Assembly: GCF_000230715.2 (NCBI RefSeq)
Contig: NC_019792.1
Location: 1,054,001 to 1,118,000, forward strand
Origin: Natronobacterium gregoryi SP2
Lineage (GTDB): Archaea > Halobacteriota > Halobacteria > Halobacteriales > Natrialbaceae
DNA length: 64,000 nt
Reading direction: 5' to 3'
Shown here: positions 24,277 through 34,664 of the stretch, one piece after another
How the letters are laid out: every line of letters begins with the position of its first letter
Position numbering within the stretch: the stretch's first letter is position 1
The notes under the pieces: generated by a model
Databases searched by the model: none
What the model saw: the letters and a program-made list of their open reading frames with translations, nothing else
Told to the model about the DNA's origin: nothing
Made by a program: the position numbers and the translations under genes

Positions 24277-27015
24277 ATGTCGAGACCCGACCTATCCCTT
24301 CGCAAATATATCCGTCGGGGAGTCGAATTGTTGCCGACGGATCGCCTCCCCGAGACGCCCGACGCGGTCTCGCTCGAGTACGTCCGTGGGAGCTATCTGC
24401 GGAAGTTCGCTGCCGTCATGCTCGTCGTTCTCCTGGTCACCACGGCAGCAGCGGCGTTTTTCTACGTCGACATCACCGGCGAGATAACGGCAAACGCCCA
24501 GAACGAGATATCGATGGACGCCGAGGCCGAGGCGAACGACCTGGGTGACTGGATCGAAAGCCAAGAGCAGATGGCTGCCTTGCTCTCGACGAACGAAGTT
24601 TTGCACGATGGATCGGAGATAGAAATCGAACAGACACTACGGGACGAACGGGACGAGATGGAAGACGCCGTCCACGCGATCCACCACGTCGACCTCACGA
24701 CCGACAGAATCGTTCACACCACCGACCAGTCCGTCGTGGGTGACGACATCTCGGAGATCGGTCTCGAGCTCCACACCCGAACCTCGAACAGCGATGCTGG
24801 CCACGGGTTCGAATACACGGGAGTCTCGAGCGAGGACGACATCCGCGAGTTCGAATATACAGGATCGTTAGACGTCGACAGAACGTACACGGACACCTTC
24901 GAGCACGGCGGCGATCAACTGATCGGCTTTCTGAGCCCGGTCGAGAGGGGCGACGAGCAGAGCGCGGTGATGGTCGTCTTCTCGGCGACCGAACTGTCCG
25001 ATCAGTTCGAAGGATCGGTCGAAGACAGTTACACGCAAGTCGTCGACACTGCCGACGGCGACGTGATGATCGCTGGCGACGACGCGACGGTCCTGTCTCC
25101 GTACCGCGACGAGGGACGCGACAGCGAAGTCGTCCACGCCACACGAGTCGCGGAAGGCGACGCTGGCGATGCGATCGAGTACGACGAGACCGACGAGGTC
25201 GTCGGCTACGCGTCCGTCCCCGAGACGGACTGGGTGCTGCTCACCCACACGCCACAGGACAGCGCGTACGCGCTTGCAACCGACGTTGCAACGTCGTTGA
25301 TCGTCCTAGTCTGTATCGCTCTTGCCGGATTCCTCACTATCGGCGCGACGGTCGGTCGCTCGACTGCAAACGCCATGGACGACCTCGCTGACGACGCCCG
25401 CTCTCTCTCCGCTGGCAATACTCGCGTCGAGATAGAGAACGATAACCGCATCGACGAAGTCGGACAGGTCAGAAACTCGTTTGCCGACATCCGGAACTAC
25501 CTCGAGACGGCAGCAGATCAGGCCGACGCGATCGCCGGCCAGGAGTTCGACGCTGCCGTCCTCGAAGAAGACGTTCCCGGCCGCCTCGGCGACTCACTCG
25601 AGACGATGCACCAGGATCTAGAGCAGTCGATCGAGGAGTTAGAGCAGTCCAAGGCGGAAGCCGAGGCTGCCCAGGAGGAGGCTGCCGAGGCGCGCCAGGA
25701 GGCCGAAGACCTCGCCGACCATCTCGAGCGGAAGGCAGCCGAGTTCGCTGACGGTATGGCCGACGCTGCCGAGGGTGATTTCACCCGGCGGCTCGACGCG
25801 GACGTCGACAACGAGGCGCTCGTCGAGATCGCCACCGCCTTCAACGCGATGCTCGAGGACTTAGAGCGGACGATCGTCGACGTTCAGGCACTCGCGGAAG
25901 ACGTCGACGACATCAGTGCGGACGTGACCCACCGAGTCAAGGAGATCGAGCGGGCAAGCGACGAAGTCAGCCACTCTACCGAGGAGATCGCCACCGCGAC
26001 GGCCGACCAAAGCGACCGCTTCCAGGCGGTCTACGGCGAGATGAACGATCTCTCCGCGACGATCGAAGAGATCGCTTCGACCGCCGACAACGTCGCCACC
26101 GTCTCCGAAGAGGCCGCAAACCGTGCCGACGTCGCAGGCAACGCAGCCAGTGCGATCCGGACACAGATGAACGCCCTCGAGCGCCAGGCCGACGAGATCA
26201 CGGATCAAATTCGGCAACTCGACGACGAGATGGGAGAGATTAGCGAGATCGTCGATCTCATCGACGACATCGCCGGCCAGACGAACCTGCTGGCGTTGAA
26301 CGCTTCGATCGAGGCGGCTGCTGCGGGTGAGGACGGCGACGGCTTCGCGGTCGTCGCCGACGAGGTCAAGTCGCTTGCCGAAGAGACCGGCGAAGCGACT
26401 CAGCGGGTCGACGATCTGATCACCGACGTCCAGGCGTCGGTCGACGACACCGTCGACGAGATCGAACAGATGCGCGACCGCGTCGACGACGGCACCGAGG
26501 TGATCGGCGAGGGTATCACCGCTATCGACGAGATCACAGACCAGGTCGAGACGGCAAACGAGAGTATCCAGTCGATCAACGACGCCACCGACGACCAGGC
26601 CCGTGCGAGCGAACGCGTCGTCGACATGGTCGACGAAGCGACCACCATCAGCGAAGAGACCAAAGACGAAACCGAAACCGTCGCCGCCGCCGTCGAAGAA
26701 CAGACCGCGACGATATCGGAAGTCGCCTCGGGAGCGAACTCGTTGACCGAACGAGCGGACGACCTCCGGCACTCGCTTGCGGCCTTCCAAGTCGACGTGG
26801 ACGTCGACGCCGACGCAGTCGGCGACAGCAGCGAAGGCGAGCAAGACCCCGGCGTCGATGCCGGAATCGGCGAGAAAAACGCCGACGACGGCTGCACAGA
26901 CGAAACCGGGCACGACGACGGTAGAAGCGACGAGAGTGGCGACAGCGACGAAATCGAAATCGAGTACGACGAAACAGATATCGTACGCAGACACGACGAG
27001 ACCGACGACGAGTAG
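24277..27015 (+). CDS. Membrane chemotaxis-type transducer (MCP/Htr family)
   Basis: A 912-residue signal transducer. One helix lies at residues ~45-68 ([20 protein letters not shown]), then an extracellular sensor domain of ~260 residues, a second helix at ~330-352 ([20 protein letters not shown]), HAMP units ([20 protein letters not shown] and a second near residues 480-530), and a long coiled-coil signalling domain. The hairpin tip is conserved near residue 665-690: [20 protein letters not shown], then [19 protein letters not shown]. The last ~60 residues are extremely acidic and low in complexity. It should relay a stimulus to CheA/CheW. The stimulus is unknown, because there is no adjacent opsin or binding protein. 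Confidence 0.92.
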   Translation: MSRPDLSLRKYIRRGVELLPTDRLPETPDAVSLEYVRGSYLRKFAAVMLVVLLVTTAAAAFFYVDITGEITANAQNEISMDAEAEANDLGDWIESQEQMAALLSTNEVLHDGSEIEIEQTLRDERDEMEDAVHAIHHVDLTTDRIVHTTDQSVVGDDISEIGLELHTRTSNSDAGHGFEYTGVSSEDDIREFEYTGSLDVDRTYTDTFEHGGDQLIGFLSPVERGDEQSAVMVVFSATELSDQFEGSVEDSYTQVVDTADGDVMIAGDDATVLSPYRDEGRDSEVVHATRVAEGDAGDAIEYDETDEVVGYASVPETDWVLLTHTPQDSAYALATDVATSLIVLVCIALAGFLTIGATVGRSTANAMDDLADDARSLSAGNTRVEIENDNRIDEVGQVRNSFADIRNYLETAADQADAIAGQEFDAAVLEEDVPGRLGDSLETMHQDLEQSIEELEQSKAEAEAAQEEAAEARQEAEDLADHLERKAAEFADGMADAAEGDFTRRLDADVDNEALVEIATAFNAMLEDLERTIVDVQALAEDVDDISADVTHRVKEIERASDEVSHSTEEIATATADQSDRFQAVYGEMNDLSATIEEIASTADNVATVSEEAANRADVAGNAASAIRTQMNALERQADEITDQIRQLDDEMGEISEIVDLIDDIAGQTNLLALNASIEAAAAGEDGDGFAVVADEVKSLAEETGEATQRVDDLITDVQASVDDTVDEIEQMRDRVDDGTEVIGEGITAIDEITDQVETANESIQSINDATDDQARASERVVDMVDEATTISEETKDETETVAAAVEEQTATISEVASGANSLTERADDLRHSLAAFQVDVDVDADAVGDSSEGEQDPGVDAGIGEKNADDGCTDETGHDDGRSDESGDSDEIEIEYDETDIVRRHDETDDE

Positions 27016-27031
27016 CGATCCGGCGGCGTAC

Positions 27032-27116
27032 GATACCGACTGCTGTACCGATGTCCCGGTCCAATCACTCGCTTCGGATCGCGGTTACACCGGCACTGAC
27101 CGACAGGCACCTGTAT
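27032..27116. repeat. Dispersed palindromic intergenic repeat, diverged copy G
   Basis: Starts GATACCGACTGCTGTACCGA and ends GACAGGCACCTGTATC. The ends and the inner element GCGGTTACACCGG match the repeat family, but the middle is diverged. It fills most of the gap between the transducer stop and cofH, and its right end lies close to the probable cofH promoter. Confidence 0.5.
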
Positions 27117-27163
27117 CGAGGAATCCACCACGCTTTTTTCACTGTACAGGAATCGTTACGCCG

Positions 27164-28537
27164 ATGGACTCACCGGTGACCGAGGCCGACCTCACGTTCG
27201 GCCACGTCCCCGAGACCGACCAGTCGTTCGAGACCGCACTCGAGAAAGCCCGCAATGGCGACCGACTCACGGTCGAGGACGCCATCGAGTTGCTCACGAC
27301 GGGGACGGACGACGAGGGGATCGACCGCCGACGCAAGGAGGCGGTCCTCGAGGCCGCGGACCGTCGGCGGGCCGAGGTGGTCGGCGACGAGGTCACCTTC
27401 ACAGCGAATATCAACAACAACGTCACGACGGCCTGCAACGTGGGCTGTCTGTTCTGTAACTTCAAGGACGCCGCATACACGTTCGAACGCGACGCCGACG
27501 TCGAGACGGCTGGATTCACGAAGACGCCGGCCGAGTCACGCGAGATCGTCCGTGATGCGGTCGAGCGAGGTGTCTACGAGGTCTGCTCGGTGTCGGGACT
27601 GCACCCCGCGTTCGCGCTCGACGACGAACACCGCGAAATTCTCGAGGTCCACCCGAACCCGAAGGAAGTCAGCTACAGGCCGCCGGAGATCTACGAGACC
27701 AGTCCCAGCACCTACGTCGACCAGATCTCGGCAATGAGCGTCGACGGCGTTCACGTCCACTCGATGACTCCCGAGGAGGCCTACCACGCCAGGAGAGGGA
27801 CCGACTGGTCCTACGAGAAGGTTTACCGTCGACTGAAAGAGGCCGGTCTCGATACGGTGCCGGGAACGGCCGCCGAAATCCTCGTCGACGAGGTTCGGGA
27901 CGTCATCTGTCCGGGCAAGATCGACACCGACGGCTGGCTCGAGGCGATGGAGGCCGCGGCGAACGTCGGTCTCGGACTGACGGCGACGATCATGTATGGT
28001 CACGTAGAGAACGAGGCGCACCGTGCACTACATTTGAAACGGGTACGAGACTTACAGGAACGAGTCGACGGTGCGATCACGGAGTTTGTCCCCCTTTCGT
28101 TCGTCCACCAGAACACGCCGCTTTTCGAACACGATGTCGTCTCCGGAGGCCCAAGCACCGACGAGGACGAACTGATGATCGCCGTCTCGCGACTGTTTCT
28201 CGACAATATCGATCACGTCCAGTCTTCGTGGGTCAAGTACGGCGACGAACAGGGGTTGAAGATGCTCAACTGCGGCGCGGACGACTTCATGGGGACGATC
28301 CTCTCCGAGGAGATTACCAAACGCGCGGGTGGGGACTACGGCGAGTACCGGTCGTTCGAAGAGTACGTGGAAATGATTGCTTCAATCGGCCGTATTCCTG
28401 TCGAACGGTCGACCGACTACGAGAAACGACGCGTCGTCGATCCCGACGATCCGCCGTTCGGCCCACAGCTCGGGCCGAAAGCCGACGGGACGCCACTGCT
28501 GGAGAGCAAAGAGCAACGGGCCCCGGCCGACGATTGA
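27164..28537 (+). CDS. cofH: FO synthase subunit CofH
   Basis: A 457-residue radical SAM enzyme from ATG 27164 (MDSPVTEADLTFGHVPETDQ). The cluster motif CNVGCLFCNF (C-x3-C-x2-C) is at residues ~86-93, followed by AYTFERD and the CofH-type VYEVCSVSGLHPAF, and HVHSMTPEEAYHARR. CofH joins 5-amino-6-ribitylaminouracil to a tyrosine-derived unit; CofG, encoded at 47409-48572, then finishes the deazaflavin FO, the chromophore of coenzyme F420. Length is typical for haloarchaea. The gene is alone; the DUF2267 gene converges on it with a 9-bp gap. Confidence 0.94.
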   Translation: MDSPVTEADLTFGHVPETDQSFETALEKARNGDRLTVEDAIELLTTGTDDEGIDRRRKEAVLEAADRRRAEVVGDEVTFTANINNNVTTACNVGCLFCNFKDAAYTFERDADVETAGFTKTPAESREIVRDAVERGVYEVCSVSGLHPAFALDDEHREILEVHPNPKEVSYRPPEIYETSPSTYVDQISAMSVDGVHVHSMTPEEAYHARRGTDWSYEKVYRRLKEAGLDTVPGTAAEILVDEVRDVICPGKIDTDGWLEAMEAAANVGLGLTATIMYGHVENEAHRALHLKRVRDLQERVDGAITEFVPLSFVHQNTPLFEHDVVSGGPSTDEDELMIAVSRLFLDNIDHVQSSWVKYGDEQGLKMLNCGADDFMGTILSEEITKRAGGDYGEYRSFEEYVEMIASIGRIPVERSTDYEKRRVVDPDDPPFGPQLGPKADGTPLLESKEQRAPADD

Positions 28538-28546
28538 GCGACCAGC

Positions 28547-29005
28547 TCAGGCTTCCTGTTCCCAGGGTTTCGTCTCCGCGTCGACGAACTCGAACAACTC
28601 CTCGAACTCGTCGGGTAGCTGGCGTTCGACGTGAGCCAGTTCACCACCAGGGACCAGTTCGCTCGTCAGGGCGACGACGGCCTTTGCCCGGTAGACGGCG
28701 TCAGCTGGCTCGACGTCGGCGGGCGTCCCGTACGACGCCTCGAAGTCGAGATCGTCGTCGTTCAGTTTCGTCTCGACGCGGTCGACAAACTCGTCGAAGT
28801 CGTAGGTGTGGCCATGCTCGACCGCGAGCAGGTACCGGTCGATCTCCATTGGCAGCGGACTCGCGACGTCGGTCGCTCCGCCCTCGTCGACGCGTTCACC
28901 GAGCGTCTCGAGCACCGCACGGGTCGTTCTCACGGCTTCGGCCTGCGTGTCGGCTTTGATTCGGTGCTGTACTTCGCCGACGAAATCGCTGTAGCTCGTA
29001 GCCAT
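28547..29005 (-). CDS. DUF2267-domain protein
   Basis: A 152-residue protein made of two similar halves as in DUF2267: YSDFVGEVQHRIKADTQAEA with TTRAVLETLGERVDEGGATD, and YDFDEFVDRVETKLND with AVVALTSELVPGGELAHV and a final RQLPDEFEELFEFV. This all-helical family is of unknown role; some relatives bind DNA-associated or stress proteins. It converges with cofH and has its own promoter-like region between 29006 and 29073. The protein is acidic and presumably cytoplasmic. Confidence 0.85.
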   Translation of the reverse strand: MATSYSDFVGEVQHRIKADTQAEAVRTTRAVLETLGERVDEGGATDVASPLPMEIDRYLLAVEHGHTYDFDEFVDRVETKLNDDDLDFEASYGTPADVEPADAVYRAKAVVALTSELVPGGELAHVERQLPDEFEELFEFVDAETKPWEQEA

Positions 29006-29073
29006 CCCGTTCGAGCGTGCAACGAGTCGAGTAAAAAACGATCAGCCGGCGACTGCAACGTACGACTGAGCCG

Positions 29074-29820
29074 TTACACGAGCAGCAACAGGCCGATCGC
29101 TGCCGCCAGAACGCCGCCGCCGGTCCAGCGAAGGCCGGGTCTCGCCAGCCGTTTGGCGGCGACGTACTGACAGGAGTCTGCGACGACGAACGCTGGCGTC
29201 TCCGGCCCGTCCTCGATCACCGCACCGACATCTCGCATCGTCTCTCTAGCGTCGATATCGTAGTGAGACTGGCCGAAGACGTAGACGTCTTCGCCCGGGT
29301 CGAGCCGTCGTTCGTAGTAGCGTCTGTTGTTCCCGGTCGAAACCTCGACCACGCCGAGGTCGATCGATCGGTTCTCGGACTCGAGTTCCGACTCCGTTTC
29401 GAGGAACTCCTCGACCTGTGTCGGTTCTTGCTCGCCCCCGTCGACACCAACCGTCACCGCTGTCGAGAGTGCGCAGTCGGCCTCTTCCGGTTCGACGCGG
29501 ACGCCCGCGGTGTCGTCCTCGAGTCGGAACGGAACGGCCGCGGCTCCCTCAGCGACGGTGTTCCACGAGGACCCGTTTCCGCTTGACTGGTGCTCTTCGA
29601 CCTCGTACTCGTAGACGAGACAGTCCGTGCCCGTCAGCGGTGACGAGATGGTCTCTTCCGCAGCAGTCGCTGTCCCCTCGAGTTCGACGGGAGTTTCGGC
29701 TCGCTCGACCGAGACGACGTCGTCGATTCCACCGGAGTAGACGTGATAGACTGGCCGGAGCTTCCAGCAACCGACCGCGACGAGGGCGACGCCGATCAGG
29801 ACGAATAACGCACCAGGCAT
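29074..29820 (-). CDS. GIDE-domain membrane protein
   Basis: A 248-residue protein with a hydrophobic N-terminal helix (MPGALFVLIGVALVAVG) and a C-terminal helix (GGGVLAAAIGLLLLV). Between them is the GIDE domain known from mitochondrial MULAN-type E3 ligases: VELEGTATAAEETISSPLTG, CLVYEYEVEEHQ, then DPGEDVYVFGQS. The RING finger of eukaryotic relatives is absent, as in all prokaryotic GIDE proteins. The function is unknown; the topology suggests a soluble domain between two membrane anchors. It is alone, between DUF2267 and an amidohydrolase on the same strand. Confidence 0.83.
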   Translation of the reverse strand: MPGALFVLIGVALVAVGCWKLRPVYHVYSGGIDDVVSVERAETPVELEGTATAAEETISSPLTGTDCLVYEYEVEEHQSSGNGSSWNTVAEGAAAVPFRLEDDTAGVRVEPEEADCALSTAVTVGVDGGEQEPTQVEEFLETESELESENRSIDLGVVEVSTGNNRRYYERRLDPGEDVYVFGQSHYDIDARETMRDVGAVIEDGPETPAFVVADSCQYVAAKRLARPGLRWTGGGVLAAAIGLLLLV

Positions 29821-29877
29821 CGGTCGAACGTCTCATTTCGCGCCGATAATAGTATCGGTTCCTGATACTTCGTGGCG

Positions 29878-31416
29878 TCAGCTTCGCCTGTCGAAGACGA
29901 CCTCGCCGTCGACGACCGTCAGCGCGACGTCGATCTCGTCGATCCGTTCGGCCGTCCACGGCGATTTCTCGAGGACGACCAGGTCCCCGCGTTTGCCGAC
30001 CTCGAGGGTGCCGAGGCGATCCTCGTCGAACGCGGCGTAGGCCGCCCCTCGAGTGTATGCCCGCAGCGCTTCTGTCACCGAGAGTCGCTGCGCTTCGGCA
30101 GACGCGGTGACCGCGTGGTGGACGCCGAGCAACGGATCGAGTGGCATACAGTCCGACCCAAACGCCAGTGGGACGCCAGCGTCGAGGACGCGCCGGAGGC
30201 GGTTCGTCCGCCGTCGCCGATCCTCACCGAGTCGCTGCGCATAGAGACCGTCCTCACCGGCCCAGCGATGGAAGTTCGGCTGCATCGAGGCGACGATGCC
30301 CGCCTCGGCCATGCGCTCTATGTGTTCGTCGGTCGCGAGTTCGACGTGTTCGATCCGGTGGCGCGACTCTGCGGGATCGTCGGTGTCCTCCAGCGCCGAG
30401 ATCGTCTCCTCGATCGCCTCGTCACCGATAGCGTGGGCAGTCACCTGGAAGTCCTCGTCGTCGGCGCGAGCGACGATCTCGCCGAGTTCGTCGGGGTCGA
30501 CGACCCACTCGCCGGTGTTTTCGTCGTCGCCCTCGTAGGGTTCGAACAGTTTCGCCGTCAGCGCGCCGATACTGCCGTCGGTGTAGCTCTTGATCGCACC
30601 CGTCTGTACGCGATCACTTCCAGCGTTCGTCGCGAGGCCGACCTCCGCGACGCTCTCTATGTGATCCGCCCAGTAGTTGATGCGCACGCGCGTCGGTAGT
30701 TTGCCCGCGGCCTCGAGGTCTCGGTAGACGCGCGGCGCTTTCGAGTTGCGCACCATGTCGTGAACGCCGGTGACACCGCGTTCGACGGCGTACTCGAGGC
30801 CGGCGGTGACGAGGTCGTGGGTCTCCTCGGAGCCCGGTGCGATCCCCTTGCGGACGATTTCGGCGGCGTCCTCGACGACGACACCCGTCGGCTCGCCGTC
30901 CGGACCGCGTCGCACGTCGTCTTCGGGGAGGTCACCCGCGAACCGCTCGAGGGCGACGGAGTTCAGCGACGCGGCGTGCATATCCACCCGGAGCGCGACG
31001 ACGGGACGCTCCTCGCTAACCCGGTCGAGGTCTTCGCGGGTGAGGTACGCTGCGTCGTCCCACTCGCTTTCGTCGTAGCCAAAGCCCTGGACCCACTCGT
31101 GGTCGGTCTCGTCGGCGCGGGCAGCGAGGCGCTCGAGACATTCCTCGGAACTCTCGGCCCCCGAGAGGTCCGCGTGGACGAGATACCGCCCGAGGTTCTC
31201 GATGTGCGTGTGTGCGTCGATGAATCCAGGCAGAACGACCCGTCCCTCACAGTCGATCACGTCGGTCTCGACGCCCTCGAGAAACTCGATCTCGTACTCG
31301 TCGCCGATCCGGACGATTTCGCCGTCGCGAACGGCGAGTGCCTCGTGAGTCTCGTCCGGGTCCGTCAGCGTGTGTACCTCCGCGTTCGTCACCAGGAGGT
31401 CCGCAGCGTCGGTCAT
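29878..31416 (-). CDS. YtcJ-like metal-dependent amidohydrolase
   Basis: About 512 residues from ATG 31416 (MTDAADLLVTNAEVHTL); an ATG at 31443 would add nine basic residues. It belongs to the amidohydrolase superfamily, YtcJ/AepA branch: metal-binding VVLPGFIDAHTHIENLG, central ERGVTGVHDMVRNSK, KSYTDGSIGALTAKLFEPY, then HAIGDEAIEE with the His ligand, HRIEHVEL, and the C-terminal metal Asp in FGSDCMPLDPL. Family members hydrolyse amide or imide bonds with zinc; the substrate is unknown. Intact and complete. The next upstream gene is divergent, leaving about 140 bp of promoter region. Confidence 0.88.
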   Translation of the reverse strand: MTDAADLLVTNAEVHTLTDPDETHEALAVRDGEIVRIGDEYEIEFLEGVETDVIDCEGRVVLPGFIDAHTHIENLGRYLVHADLSGAESSEECLERLAARADETDHEWVQGFGYDESEWDDAAYLTREDLDRVSEERPVVALRVDMHAASLNSVALERFAGDLPEDDVRRGPDGEPTGVVVEDAAEIVRKGIAPGSEETHDLVTAGLEYAVERGVTGVHDMVRNSKAPRVYRDLEAAGKLPTRVRINYWADHIESVAEVGLATNAGSDRVQTGAIKSYTDGSIGALTAKLFEPYEGDDENTGEWVVDPDELGEIVARADDEDFQVTAHAIGDEAIEETISALEDTDDPAESRHRIEHVELATDEHIERMAEAGIVASMQPNFHRWAGEDGLYAQRLGEDRRRRTNRLRRVLDAGVPLAFGSDCMPLDPLLGVHHAVTASAEAQRLSVTEALRAYTRGAAYAAFDEDRLGTLEVGKRGDLVVLEKSPWTAERIDEIDVALTVVDGEVVFDRRS

Positions 31417-31559
31417 GTACGATGGGCCTCGTGCGAAGGGCAAAACCGTAGCGGTCGCGGGCGAAGCGGCCGGTTGCGCCGAACGCGATCACTACTCTAC
31501 GAAACGTAGAGAAAACCATCAGCAATTGATAAGTCATCTCCGTTCGATCGTTCACGTAC

Positions 31560-31988
31560 ATGGTCTCCCGCGAAAACCGCGCCATCGCCGGTTCGTTCGT
31601 CCTCCTCGTAACCGCCATCGCCGTCCTGACTGCAATCGACAGCTACACGGGCATCTCGATGGGCCAACACCCGCTTCCCGCCTTTCTGCTCCTCGTCGGG
31701 TTCGCGGTCGTCGTTCCACAGCTCTATCTTGCCGCGACCGACGATGGCGAAAGCGACGACGTCTCACCGCAGGCTCGAGTCCGATTCGCCACCGTCGCGA
31801 TCGCCGCCTTCGCACTCCTGTTCGCGAGCGACGTGCTCCTGACTGGGTTCGAGGCGAGCCCGCTCGAGGACACTGAGGCCTTGCAGAACCTCCTGATCCT
31901 CGCAATCGGTGCCGTCTCGCTGCTGGTGCTTCTCGGCTACGAACTCGTCGCCGGCTCCCGCTCGAGCGGGAGCGGCGAGACGCGGTAA
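31560..31988 (+). CDS. Four-helix membrane protein of unknown function
   Basis: A 142-residue protein with four hydrophobic helices: AGSFVLLVTAIAVLTAI, LPAFLLLVGFAVVVPQLYL, ATVAIAAFALLFASDVLL and ILAIGAVSLLVLLGYELV. Loops are acidic (TDDGESDDVSPQ) and the C-terminus is short and polar. No family recognised. hmgA follows after 60 bp on the same strand and may be cotranscribed, although a promoter could fit in the gap. The start lies near an A/T-rich stretch at about 31495-31535. Confidence 0.7.
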   Translation: MVSRENRAIAGSFVLLVTAIAVLTAIDSYTGISMGQHPLPAFLLLVGFAVVVPQLYLAATDDGESDDVSPQARVRFATVAIAAFALLFASDVLLTGFEASPLEDTEALQNLLILAIGAVSLLVLLGYELVAGSRSSGSGETR

Positions 31989-32048
31989 CGAAAACGAAAC
32001 CCGACCGAATCAGCAATCCTTAGGAGAGCCGACTGTCTCCACCGACAC

Positions 32049-33281
32049 ATGACCACGACCGATCCCGCAGCCCTCGCCGACCGCGTCGCGGACGGTGAGC
32101 TCCGGATTCACGAACTCGAGGACCACGCCGACTACGACACGGCGGCCGAGGCCCGCCGGCTACTCGTCGAGCGCGAAACTGGGGCGGACCTCGAGGCCGT
32201 CGCCGACTACACCTTCGACGCCGAGCAGGCGGACCCGAACGTCGATAACATGATCGGCGCGGCCCAGGTGCCGATGGGCGTCGCCGGCCCCGTTCCCGTC
32301 GACGGCAGCGCGGCCGAGGGCGACTACTACCTCCCGCTGGCGACGACCGAGGGCGCGCTGCTGGCGTCTGTCAACCGCGGGCTGTCGACGATCCGGTCGG
32401 TCGGCGGCGCGACCACTCGCGTCACGAAAAACGGGATGACGCGCGCGCCGGTGTTCCGTGTCGGCGGCGTCGCCGAGGCCGCCGAGGTCGTCGAGTGGGT
32501 GGCCGACAACGTCGACCGGCTCCGTGAGGCCGCCGAGTCGACGACCAGTCACGGCGAACTGTTAGACGTCGAACCGTACGTCGTCGGCGACTCGGTCTAC
32601 CTGCGCTTTGCCTACGACACCAAAGACGCGATGGGGATGAACATGGTCACCATCGCGACTGGCGAGGCCTGCGAACTCGTCGAGGAAGAGACTCCCGCCG
32701 ACCTCGTCGCGCTCTCGGGGAACCTCTGTTCGGACAAGAAACCCGCCGCGATCAATGCCGTCGAGGGGCGCGGTCGCTCGGTCACGGCGGACGTCCTCAT
32801 CCCCGGCGACGTCGTCGAGGATCGACTCCACACCACGCCCGAGGCCATCGCCGAGGCCAACACCCGCAAGAACCTGACCGGCAGCGCCAAGGCCGGCAGT
32901 CTCGGGTTCAACGCCCACGCCGCGAACGTCGTCGCCGCGGCCTTCCTCGCGACCGGCCAGGACGAGGCTCAGGTCGTCGAGGGCGCGAACGCGATCACGA
33001 CGATGGACGCTCGAGAGAACGACGAGGGAACGACCGACCTCTATGCCTCCGTCTCGCTCGCCTCGCTCGAGGTCGGCACCGTCGGCGGCGGGACGAAACT
33101 CCCGACGCAGGCGGAAGCACTCGAGATTCTTGGCCTCCGCGGCGGTGGCGATCCCGCGGGGTCGAACGCCGCCGCGCTCGCCGAGGTCATCGCCGTCGGC
33201 TCTCTCGCCGGTGAACTCTCCCTGCTCGCGGCGCTTTCCTCCCGACACCTCGTGAGCGCACACGAAGACCTCGGGCGGTGA
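32049..33281 (+). CDS. hmgA: 3-Hydroxy-3-methylglutaryl-CoA reductase
   Basis: A 410-residue class I HMG-CoA reductase. Catalytic and signature motifs: YLPLATTEGALLASVNRG (catalytic Glu), KDAMGMNMVTIATGEA, the SDKKPAAINA Lys, ATGQDEAQVVEG (catalytic Asp) and the C-terminal LSSRHLVSAHEDL with the catalytic His. The enzyme reduces HMG-CoA to mevalonate with NADPH, the committing step for archaeal isoprenoid lipids, and is the known target of statins in haloarchaea. Length fits. No frame defect. Its downstream neighbour is the frameshifted hydrolase. Confidence 0.97.
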   Translation: MTTTDPAALADRVADGELRIHELEDHADYDTAAEARRLLVERETGADLEAVADYTFDAEQADPNVDNMIGAAQVPMGVAGPVPVDGSAAEGDYYLPLATTEGALLASVNRGLSTIRSVGGATTRVTKNGMTRAPVFRVGGVAEAAEVVEWVADNVDRLREAAESTTSHGELLDVEPYVVGDSVYLRFAYDTKDAMGMNMVTIATGEACELVEEETPADLVALSGNLCSDKKPAAINAVEGRGRSVTADVLIPGDVVEDRLHTTPEAIAEANTRKNLTGSAKAGSLGFNAHAANVVAAAFLATGQDEAQVVEGANAITTMDARENDEGTTDLYASVSLASLEVGTVGGGTKLPTQAEALEILGLRGGGDPAGSNAAALAEVIAVGSLAGELSLLAALSSRHLVSAHEDLGR

Positions 33282-33407
33282 CTTTCGATCCCGTTCGGGT
33301 TCGTCGGCGGGACAGGGCCTGAGCGTCGATTACATCGATACAGTCCGGTTTCTGTCGGGTGAGAATCCGACGTACGTTTTTGTTCCTGGTGTATGCATCC
33401 GAACACG

Positions 33408-34231
33408 ATGTACCAGAGCGACTTCGGGGAGGTGTATTACGAACTGGCTGGGTCTGAAGATCACCAGCTGTCGTATTCACGCACGGGTTCGCCCTCGAGC
33501 ACGACACGTGGCGAGCGCAGATCGACGATCTCGCTGCATCGTATCGCGTTCTCGCCTGGGACGTGCCCGGCTGTGGGAGATCTTTCCGGCTCGACGAACC
33601 GCTACAGTTCGCCGTTGCCACCGAATGTCTGCTCGAAATTCTCGACGAAGAAGGGATCGACAGTGCCGTTCTGGTCGGACAATCGATGGGGAGTTTAGTG
33701 AGCCAGTACGTTTGCGACAATCATCCCGACCATGTGACCGGCATGGTCCACGTCGGCGGGTTTCCACTGCACGGCGGACTCTCCGACCGCGCCATCAGGC
33801 TTCTCCGGTTTCACCTGCGGGTACTGAAACTCATGCCGGAGCGAACTATACCTCCCCTGTTCGCGAGAGCCGTGGCTCACACTCCCAGCGCTAGAGCGTA
33901 CGTCACGCGTGTCGCTTCGGCCACGGGAAAGGAACAGATGCTGTCCCTCGAGCGGGGGCTCATCGACGAACTCGCAACGGGAATCCCGTCGGTTACCGAC
34001 CACCCACAGCGGATCGTCGTCGGTGAACACGAAGCGTCTTTCCTCCAGGAGAAAGCAATGGCGTGGAACGAAGCGCTCCCGGACAGCATCGCCGTAACTG
34101 TGCCGGAGGCAGGCCACATCGCGAACCACGATAACCCGGACGCGATTACCAGCGTACTCCACTCGTTTCTGTCCGATCTGAATCGGGACGATCGTGAAAA
34201 CGGAGACGGCTTCAGGCGTCAGTTCTCGTAA
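33408..34231 (+). pseudogene. Alpha/beta hydrolase with a frameshift near its N-terminus
   Basis: The N-terminus MYQSDFGEVYYELAGSEDHQ reads in one frame from 33408, and the rest in another: THGFALEHDTWRAQIDDLA, VLAWDVPGCGRS, the nucleophile elbow LVGQSMGSLVSQYV, VVGEHEASFLQEK and the catalytic His in PEAGHIANHDNPD. One base missing around 33465-33475 would join DHQL directly to VVFTHGF. All catalytic elements survive downstream. Either the gene is a recent pseudogene or the base is a sequencing error. An internal ATG at 33563 begins inside the fold, so a functional product from there is unlikely. Without the shift it would be about 275 residues. Confidence 0.82.
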
Positions 34232-34288
34232 TCGGTCGATTCGAGTCCTGCAACGTCTTGTCGGCCGCTTTCACCCGGAATCATCGCG

Positions 34289-34627
34289 TTACTGGTTTCT
34301 GGCCCGTACCGTCTCGAGCACCACGTACCCCCCACCGATCAGCAACAGGACGTAGCCGCCCATCAGCTGCAGAACGCTCGAGGCGAGGCCGACGACTGCG
34401 AGTCCAACCCCGGCGACGACGTGTGCGAGCGCAAAGTCCGTCCGTCCGTACGCGCCGTGGAGGACCCCGACGGCGACGAACGTCGCTGCGAACGCACCGA
34501 TCGCGAGTGCCAGTGTTTCGATGCCGAACAGGGTCTCGTTCAGGAACGTCCCGTAGCCGAGCAGGAGAACCGCGATCACTGTTCCGACGCCGATCGTCAA
34601 CTCCTGGACGTCGACATTCTCTGCCAT
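34289..34627 (-). CDS. Four-helix membrane protein of unknown function
   Basis: A 112-residue protein from ATG 34627 (MAENVDVQELTIGVGTVIAV); an ATG at 34654 would add nine mostly charged residues. Four hydrophobic stretches follow: GVGTVIAVLLLGYGTFL, LALAIGAFAATFVAVGVL, AHVVAGVGLAVVGLAS and GGYVLLLIGGGYVVLE. Glycine-rich, short loops. No family is recognised. It lies 37 bp beyond the DUF5817-like gene on the same strand, so the two may be cotranscribed. Confidence 0.68.
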   Translation of the reverse strand: MAENVDVQELTIGVGTVIAVLLLGYGTFLNETLFGIETLALAIGAFAATFVAVGVLHGAYGRTDFALAHVVAGVGLAVVGLASSVLQLMGGYVLLLIGGGYVVLETVRARNQ

Positions 34628-34664
34628 TGCCCGACGTTTCGACTCGGGTAGCAAATCACTGGCG

